A DNA stretch of 64,000 nt from Streptomyces sp. NRRL F-5122 (GTDB lineage: Bacteria > Actinomycetota > Actinomycetes > Streptomycetales > Streptomycetaceae). Below the pieces are notes generated by a model. The model searched no databases, was not told the DNA's origin, and saw only the letters and a program-made list of their open reading frames with translations. The stretch lies in contig NZ_LMWH01000001.1 of NCBI RefSeq assembly GCF_001507435.1, forward strand, positions 186,001-250,000, given 5' to 3'. Positions 59,248-64,000 of the stretch are shown piece after piece; positions within the stretch are counted from its first letter, which is position 1; every line of letters starts with the position of its first letter. Both the position numbers and the translations under genes were made by a program.

Positions 59248-60426
59248 TCAACGCCAACGGCCCCACGGCCCGGTCCGGTTGCGCCACAGCACCACCGACG
59301 CCACCAGCAGCGCCACGCCCAGGCCTCCCGCCAGCGGGCCGGCCCAGCCCGGGGAGTTCGACATGACTCCTGATGTGTCGGGACCCGGGCCGAAGTACTT
59401 GCCGCCGTACGCCGCCGCGTGCAGGCCCTCGGGTTTCAGGTGCGCTGCCGCCTTGATGGCCGCCGCGGGGTCGATGAAGCCGAAGCCCCGGGAGTCGTCG
59501 CGCCCGCCCTTGGGTGCGTTGCGTGCCGTCTTCTCCAGCAACTGCTTGACCTGGGCCGGGGACAGGCCCGGATGCGCTGCCTTGATCAGTGCCACGGCGC
59601 CCGAGACGAACGCGGACGCCGCGCTGGTGCCCCAGCCCTCGTAGTACTTGCGGTCGGGGTCGGCGATGACGACGTCGACCCCGGGCGCGCTGACGGTGGC
59701 GTACCAGCGGCGGGTGGAGAACGAGGCGCGGGTGCCGTAGCGGTCCACGGCGGTCGCCGCGATGACGCCCGGATAGGCCGCCGGGTAGGAGATGTGGTCG
59801 CCCTTCTCGCCGCCGTTGCCGGCCGAGGCGACGACGACGGCGCCCTTCTTCAGCGCGTACTGCACCGCCTCGTCCTCGGCCGCCTCGGGGTGCGCGGACT
59901 TGGAGTCGTCGCCGAGGGAGAGGTTGATGACGTCCGCGCCGTGGTCGGCGGCCCACCGAATGCCCTCGGCAAGGGCGTTGCCGCGCGTGTTGCGGGCCTT
60001 GGTGCGGCCGGGGTCGCCGTCCTCGAGGATGACCCGGACGGGAAGGATCTTGGCCTCGGGGGCGATGCCGACGACGCCGTCGGCGTCCCCGGCGCCATGG
60101 CCGTGACCGGCGATGATGCCGGCCATGGCGGTGCCGTGCCGGGCCCAGGAGCGATCGCCGCGCTCGGCGCCGAAGCCGACCAGGTCCTTGCCCGTCAGGA
60201 CGTTGCCGGCCAGGTCGGGATGGGTGGAGTCGACGCCGGTGTCGAGGACGGCGACGGTGATCCCCTTGCCCTTGGTCGTCTGCCAGGCCTGCTGGGCGTG
60301 CAGGGCGTCGAGGGCCCACTCCTGGGCGCGTATCCCATCGGCGTACGCCGCAGTGGACGGCAGCACCACGAAGGAGCCGGCGAGAAGCAGGGTGAGGAAC
60401 CGGGCGCCGGCCCCGCGGACACTCAT
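59248..60426 (-). CDS. type VII secretion-associated subtilisin-like protease (mycosin)
   Basis: 392 residues with a signal peptide (FLTLLLAGSFVVLPSTAAYA), a complete S8 triad (Asp in VAVLDTGVD, His in RHGTAMAGIIAG, Ser in WGTSAASAFVSG), and a C-terminal anchor helix (about 364-382, GLGVALLVASVVLW) with short RNRTGPWGRWR tail. This is the mycosin layout. Its ATG overlaps the stop of the upstream gene by 4 bases. Mycosins are required by type VII secretion; no EccC-like ATPase gene is in view. Confidence 0.9.
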   Translation of the reverse strand: MSVRGAGARFLTLLLAGSFVVLPSTAAYADGIRAQEWALDALHAQQAWQTTKGKGITVAVLDTGVDSTHPDLAGNVLTGKDLVGFGAERGDRSWARHGTAMAGIIAGHGHGAGDADGVVGIAPEAKILPVRVILEDGDPGRTKARNTRGNALAEGIRWAADHGADVINLSLGDDSKSAHPEAAEDEAVQYALKKGAVVVASAGNGGEKGDHISYPAAYPGVIAATAVDRYGTRASFSTRRWYATVSAPGVDVVIADPDRKYYEGWGTSAASAFVSGAVALIKAAHPGLSPAQVKQLLEKTARNAPKGGRDDSRGFGFIDPAAAIKAAAHLKPEGLHAAAYGGKYFGPGPDTSGVMSNSPGWAGPLAGGLGVALLVASVVLWRNRTGPWGRWR

Positions 60427-61985
60427 GACGGCTTCTCCGTGGCCGAGGTGACGGTCTTTCGGAGGGCGGCTCCGACGCGGTCGGCGAGTCCGGCCGACTC
60501 GAAGCCGAGGCCCGCCTGGGCGGGGGCCGTGGTGGCCCCGGTCGCCGTGGCCTGCGCGGAGGGCTGCGGCTCGGTGACCGTGCGGCCGTCGGCGAATCCG
60601 GAGACGGAGTAGACGACGACGGGGGCGTCGGTGCGGACCGAGATCGTCCAGGAGGCGCGCTGGGCGTCGCCGAACCTCTCGGCGGCGGTGCCCTTCGCGG
60701 CGTAGGGCCGGGGCATCAGATCGGTGCGCCGGTCCAGGCCTTCCTTCCTGAAGCGGCTGTTCAGGGCGGTCATGGCGGCGGCGTCGGCCCGGGTGAACAG
60801 CAGGCCCACCGTGGTGACATGGCTGCCGGTCGCGTCCGTGTAGGTGGCGCGCAGCAGCCGGAGACAGCCGACCGGGGCGAGGACCTTGCGCAGCAGGGGG
60901 TCGAAGGCGGCCTTGCAGCTGCCGTCCGGGGCGACGGCGACCCTGGTCCAGGTGCGGTCGGCACCGCCGGGGCCCGCGCCCGGACCCTGGACGGTGGGCG
61001 GGAACAGCTGGTCGACCGGCACGCTGTGCCACAGGCCGCCGGCGACGGCGAAGGCGTCCCGGGCTCCCTCCCCCGAGCCCTCCCCGGTGAGCCAGGTCCC
61101 AGTCACGGCACCGCCGATGAGCCCGAGGCCGAGGACCAGGCAGGCGGCCGCCGCGGCGATCCGGGGGTGCACCCGGCCGCCGAGGAAGGGACGGCGCCGG
61201 GTGCCGGCCGCGGATGTGTCCGGCTGGGCAAGGGTGGTGACGAACGGGCGCGGGGCGGCTGGACCGCTCCCGTCCCGCTGGAACCCGAGGCGCACCGTCG
61301 TCTCCACGATGCCCTCGGCGGGCAGGGAGGCCCGCGGCGGCGGCACCGCCTGCGCGTCCGCGCCGCGCGGCACGGCACCGGCGGCCGGAGGCTCGTCGGG
61401 GAAGCGCGAGGAAGCCGTGGGCGGGGGCGGGGGCGGGCCGTACGGCTGGGCGCCGCGGTCGAGACGAAGGTTCGGGAACCGGGGGGATTCCGGTGTGCGG
61501 CGCGGCGGCGCACCCCCCGTCTCCGACGCGGCGGCGTCGGCGGACGAGGACGCGCTCGGGGGCGTCCCCTCGGCGCTGTGCCGGTAGGGACGGCCGTTCA
61601 CGGCGGTTCGGCCCGGGCGGCCGTCGGCCGCTGCGGAGGACACCGCTCCCCCACCGGCCGGTACCTGCCCGCGGCCGCCCGAGGGGGCGTCCGTCAGGCC
61701 GCGGCTTCCCGTCCTGTCGGCCTGCTCGGGCAGCGGTGGCGGCGGGAACGAGGGCGCTCCGGCGGACGGCACCCGGGGCGCGTCGGCACGGTGTCCTGCG
61801 GGCGGGTGCTCGGGCCGCGGCGGTACGGATCCGGGGGTGCCCTCGTGCCACGTCGTCCGGGGCGGCTCCTGCGGGGCCGGCGGCGTACCGTCCGGCTGTA
61901 CGGGGGCCCCGTCCGGCGGGGTCGGCGGATGAGGCGGTGTCGTGGGGCGCGGAGGAATGGAGGCGCGGTGCGCTTCCGTGCTCAT
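60423..61985 (-). CDS. proline-rich single-pass protein co-encoded with mycosin
   Basis: 520 residues. The N-terminal about 280 residues are Pro-rich and disordered (HPPTPPDGAPVQPDGTPP is typical), then one transmembrane helix (about 295-320, RIAAAAACLVLGLGLIGGAV) and a roughly 170-residue extracytoplasmic domain containing Cys residues (SCKAAF, VGCLRLL). I do not know a named family; the layout suits a type VII-associated accessory membrane protein. ATG at 61985. Confidence 0.78.
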   Translation of the reverse strand: MSTEAHRASIPPRPTTPPHPPTPPDGAPVQPDGTPPAPQEPPRTTWHEGTPGSVPPRPEHPPAGHRADAPRVPSAGAPSFPPPPLPEQADRTGSRGLTDAPSGGRGQVPAGGGAVSSAAADGRPGRTAVNGRPYRHSAEGTPPSASSSADAAASETGGAPPRRTPESPRFPNLRLDRGAQPYGPPPPPPTASSRFPDEPPAAGAVPRGADAQAVPPPRASLPAEGIVETTVRLGFQRDGSGPAAPRPFVTTLAQPDTSAAGTRRRPFLGGRVHPRIAAAAACLVLGLGLIGGAVTGTWLTGEGSGEGARDAFAVAGGLWHSVPVDQLFPPTVQGPGAGPGGADRTWTRVAVAPDGSCKAAFDPLLRKVLAPVGCLRLLRATYTDATGSHVTTVGLLFTRADAAAMTALNSRFRKEGLDRRTDLMPRPYAAKGTAAERFGDAQRASWTISVRTDAPVVVYSVSGFADGRTVTEPQPSAQATATGATTAPAQAGLGFESAGLADRVGAALRKTVTSATEKPS

Positions 61986-62279
61986 GCACCCCCCGTTTCC
62001 TCGTGGCCGGCCCGCCCCGGAGTCGCCGGGGTGTTCGACCGCCCACGGGGAGCGGCCGGTCCTGCGGGATGCGGGACCGCCACCCCGTCCTGGGCAGGCA
62101 TACCCGCGCGGAAGGACACCCATCCCGGACGTGCGCGCCCGGGGGGATCCGACACGGTCCCCGCGTGCGCGTCACTCTACGGGTTGAACGCCCTCGAACG
62201 GGAACCAGTCCGCGGCACCGGGGCATCTGCCCGGATCGTCCCCCTACCCTGCGGTAATCGCATCTGGCAGGCTGCGTTC

Positions 62280-63482
62280 ATGACTGCCCGCGCCGCAGAC
62301 AGGGCCCGGTACGACCGGGCCACCGCCGACCTCGACGCGCCCCTCGCGATCGTGGATCTGGACGCGTTCGACGCGAACGCCGAGGACGTCCTGCGCAGGG
62401 CCGGCGGCAAGCCGGTCCGTGTCGCCAGCAAGTCCGTCCGCTGCCGCGCACTGCTCGAACGCGTGCTGGCCCGGGAGGGCTTCGCGGGCGTCATGTCCTT
62501 CACCCTGGCCGAGTCCTTGTGGCTGGCCAGGTCCGGTTTCGACGACGTCCTGCTCGCCTATCCGTCGTCCGACCGGCGGGGCTTCGCCGAGTTGGCCGGC
62601 GATCCCAAGCTCGCCGCCGCGGTGACGGTGATGATCGACGACCCGGCGCAGCTGCGCCTCATCGACGGCGCCCGCCAGGGCGGCACCGAGGAGGTGCGTG
62701 TCTGCCTGGAGCTGGACACCTCGCTGAAGCTGCTCGGCGGACGCATACGCGTCGGAGCGCGGCGCTCGCCCCTCCACTCCCCCGACCGGATGGCCGAGAT
62801 AGCCCGTACGGTGGCGCGCACGCCCGGTTTCCGGCTGGTGGGCATCATGGCGTACGAGGGCCACATAGCCGGCGTCGGCGACGCGGTGGCGGGGCGGCCG
62901 GTGCGCTCGCGTGCCATCCGGCTGATGCAGGCCGCGGCGCGCAGGGAGCTCGCCGGGCGGCGCGCGGAGGCGGTGCGCGCCGTCCGTTCCGTGGTGCCGG
63001 ACCTGGAGTTCGTCAACGGCGGCGGCACGGGCAGCGTCCAGTACACGGCCGCCGAGGACGCGGTGACGGAGATCGCGGCGGGCTCGGGGCTGTACGTGCC
63101 GCGGCTGTTCGACAACTACACCTCGTTCCGCGGGCGTCCGGCCGCGCTGTTCGCCCAGCCGGTCGTGCGCAGGCCGGGGGTCGGGGTGGTGACGGTGCTC
63201 GGCGGCGGCTATCCCGCGTCGGGTGTCGCGGGCCCCGACCGGCTGCCCGTCCCGTATCTGCCGGAAGGACTGAGGTACGACCCGCAGGAGGGACCCGGCG
63301 AGGTGCAGACTCCGCTGCTCGGCGCACCCGCCGACGACCTGCTCATCGGCGACAAGGTGTGGTTCCGGCACGCCAAGGCCGGGGAGCTGTGCGAACGGTT
63401 CGCCGAACTCCACCTGGTGGAGGGCGACAGGGTCACGGCGACGGTGCCGACCTACCGCGGTGAGGGGCACACCTTCCTCTGA
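62280..63482 (+). CDS. alanine-racemase-fold PLP enzyme (amino acid deaminase/aldolase-like)
   Basis: 400 residues. N-terminal PLP barrel with Lys in RVASKSVRCRALLERVL and PLP-phosphate contacts in VNGGGTGS; C-terminal beta domain (about 320-400). Resembles D-threonine aldolase / D-serine deaminase-like proteins; activity not determined. ATG at 62280, with no strong ribosome site. It is divergent from the type VII pair, and convergent with the partial gene at the right edge. No obvious pathway partner. Confidence 0.85.
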   Translation: MTARAADRARYDRATADLDAPLAIVDLDAFDANAEDVLRRAGGKPVRVASKSVRCRALLERVLAREGFAGVMSFTLAESLWLARSGFDDVLLAYPSSDRRGFAELAGDPKLAAAVTVMIDDPAQLRLIDGARQGGTEEVRVCLELDTSLKLLGGRIRVGARRSPLHSPDRMAEIARTVARTPGFRLVGIMAYEGHIAGVGDAVAGRPVRSRAIRLMQAAARRELAGRRAEAVRAVRSVVPDLEFVNGGGTGSVQYTAAEDAVTEIAAGSGLYVPRLFDNYTSFRGRPAALFAQPVVRRPGVGVVTVLGGGYPASGVAGPDRLPVPYLPEGLRYDPQEGPGEVQTPLLGAPADDLLIGDKVWFRHAKAGELCERFAELHLVEGDRVTATVPTYRGEGHTFL

Positions 63483-63495
63483 GGCCGGCCGGGCG

Positions 63496-64000
63496 TCAGT
63501 GCCCGGGACCGATGCTGCTGCCCACCCCTCCACTCGCCGCCGCGTCGCCCACCGGTCTGATCCCCTTGGTGATCCTGTCCATGTCGGACAGCGGCGGACC
63601 GTCCGGGCCCGCGTCGAAGGCGAAGCGGACGACGACCGGCGTCTGCGAGCCCGCGCTGGAGGGGAACGCCAGGGACTCGACACAACCGCCGGGCCCCTTC
63701 GCCGTGTTGACGCGCCAGCGTACGAAGTACCCGGCCCGGCCCGCGACCGCGACCTGGCCGGACCCGAGCAGCCGGTGGGAGGTGACACCGCCGTAGGGCC
63801 GGTTGCCGATCGGATCGCGGTCGTACTCCTCGTGCGCGGCGTCGGCGATGTCGCCCTTGGCGATCGACTCCGGGGACGCCCCGGGCACGGACGTGGCGGT
63901 GCGCGACAGGACCCGGCCGCGGCGGCAGAAGCCGGGGTCGCCCGGGCAGTCGTACACACCCGGTGTGGTCAGCACGACGTCGTCCTCGGCGACGTTCTCG
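63496..64000 (-). CDS. hypothetical protein, C-terminal part (partial)
   Basis: About 167 residues of an open frame running past the right edge; the stop is at 63496. The sequence is soluble and Gly/Pro/Arg-rich, with Cys pairs (VYDCPGDPGFCRRG, GGCVESL) that suggest an exported domain with disulfides. No family recognised. The start lies outside the window. Confidence 0.7.
   Translation of the reverse strand, partial: ENVAEDDVVLTTPGVYDCPGDPGFCRRGRVLSRTATSVPGASPESIAKGDIADAAHEEYDRDPIGNRPYGGVTSHRLLGSGQVAVAGRAGYFVRWRVNTAKGPGGCVESLAFPSSAGSQTPVVVRFAFDAGPDGPPLSDMDRITKGIRPVGDAAASGGVGSSIGPGH

Noticed and set aside
60819..62279. Long N-terminal extension in frame with the racemase-fold gene
   Set aside because: Antisense to the proline-rich mycosin partner; enzyme homology starts at 62280.

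Overview
The window is high-GC, gene-dense DNA with strong third-position G/C, GTG and TTG starts, AGGAGG-type ribosome sites and several probable leaderless starts. Gene content and order (metNIQ, glpQ-like gene, argH, argCJBDR, pheST, infC-rpmI-rplT) point to the chromosomal core of a Streptomyces. From memory this resembles the SCO1557-SCO1600 stretch of S. coelicolor, with a cobalamin pair at the left edge and a type VII secretion-associated pair near the right edge. No rRNA, tRNA, CRISPR array, prophage or complete insertion sequence was seen.

Layout. 1-3 kb: 5' part of a long-form cobT and cobL (cobalamin). 3-7 kb: a GNAT gene, then the methionine importer metNIQ preceded by a tiny Cys/Met-rich leader ORF. 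7-15 kb: HAD phosphatase, two small membrane proteins, GNAT, small sigma factor, secreted glycerophosphodiesterase, PlsC-type acyltransferase, TetR-MFS efflux pair with a palindromic operator, aldo/keto reductase. 15-18 kb: argH and argG, with ARG boxes on the argG promoter. 18-27 kb: PPOX-family protein, L,D-transpeptidase, then a two-component system divergent from a duplicated flavin electron-transfer operon (two ferric-reductase-like membrane flavoproteins, each followed by an exported FMN-binding protein, then ApbE). 26.8-31.7 kb: argR-argD-argB-argJ-argC, an ArgR-controlled overlapping operon. 32-38 kb: a 905-residue YfhO membrane protein, a CGNR regulator divergent from a SufS-like cysteine desulfurase across a large perfect dyad, and a MerR/carboxymuconolactone-decarboxylase pair. 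38-45 kb: DUF6314, a histidine-phosphatase-like protein lacking its catalytic histidines, GNAT, MocR regulator and EamA exporter with overlapping divergent starts, DUF1918, a secreted glycosidase-like protein, 3-hydroxybutyryl-CoA dehydrogenase. 45-57 kb: NUDIX, NsdA-like regulator, SpoIIE phosphatase, pheST, PAS histidine kinase, TrmH methyltransferase, rplT-rpmI-infC with a rare AUC start and a leader terminator. 57-64 kb: DUF1844, SseB-like protein, class-A beta-lactamase-like serine hydrolase, mycosin plus partner membrane protein, an alanine-racemase-fold PLP enzyme, and a partial protein.

Most functions are housekeeping: arginine and cobalamin synthesis, methionine uptake, translation. 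The most interesting signals are regulatory or architectural: the metNIQ leader peptide, the infC leader terminator, the 48-bp dyad shared by two mirrored promoters at 35.7 kb, a short inverted-repeat element whose ends supply gene stop codons (45.1 kb, with a relative at 8.5 kb), and the duplicated flavinylated electron-transfer module.
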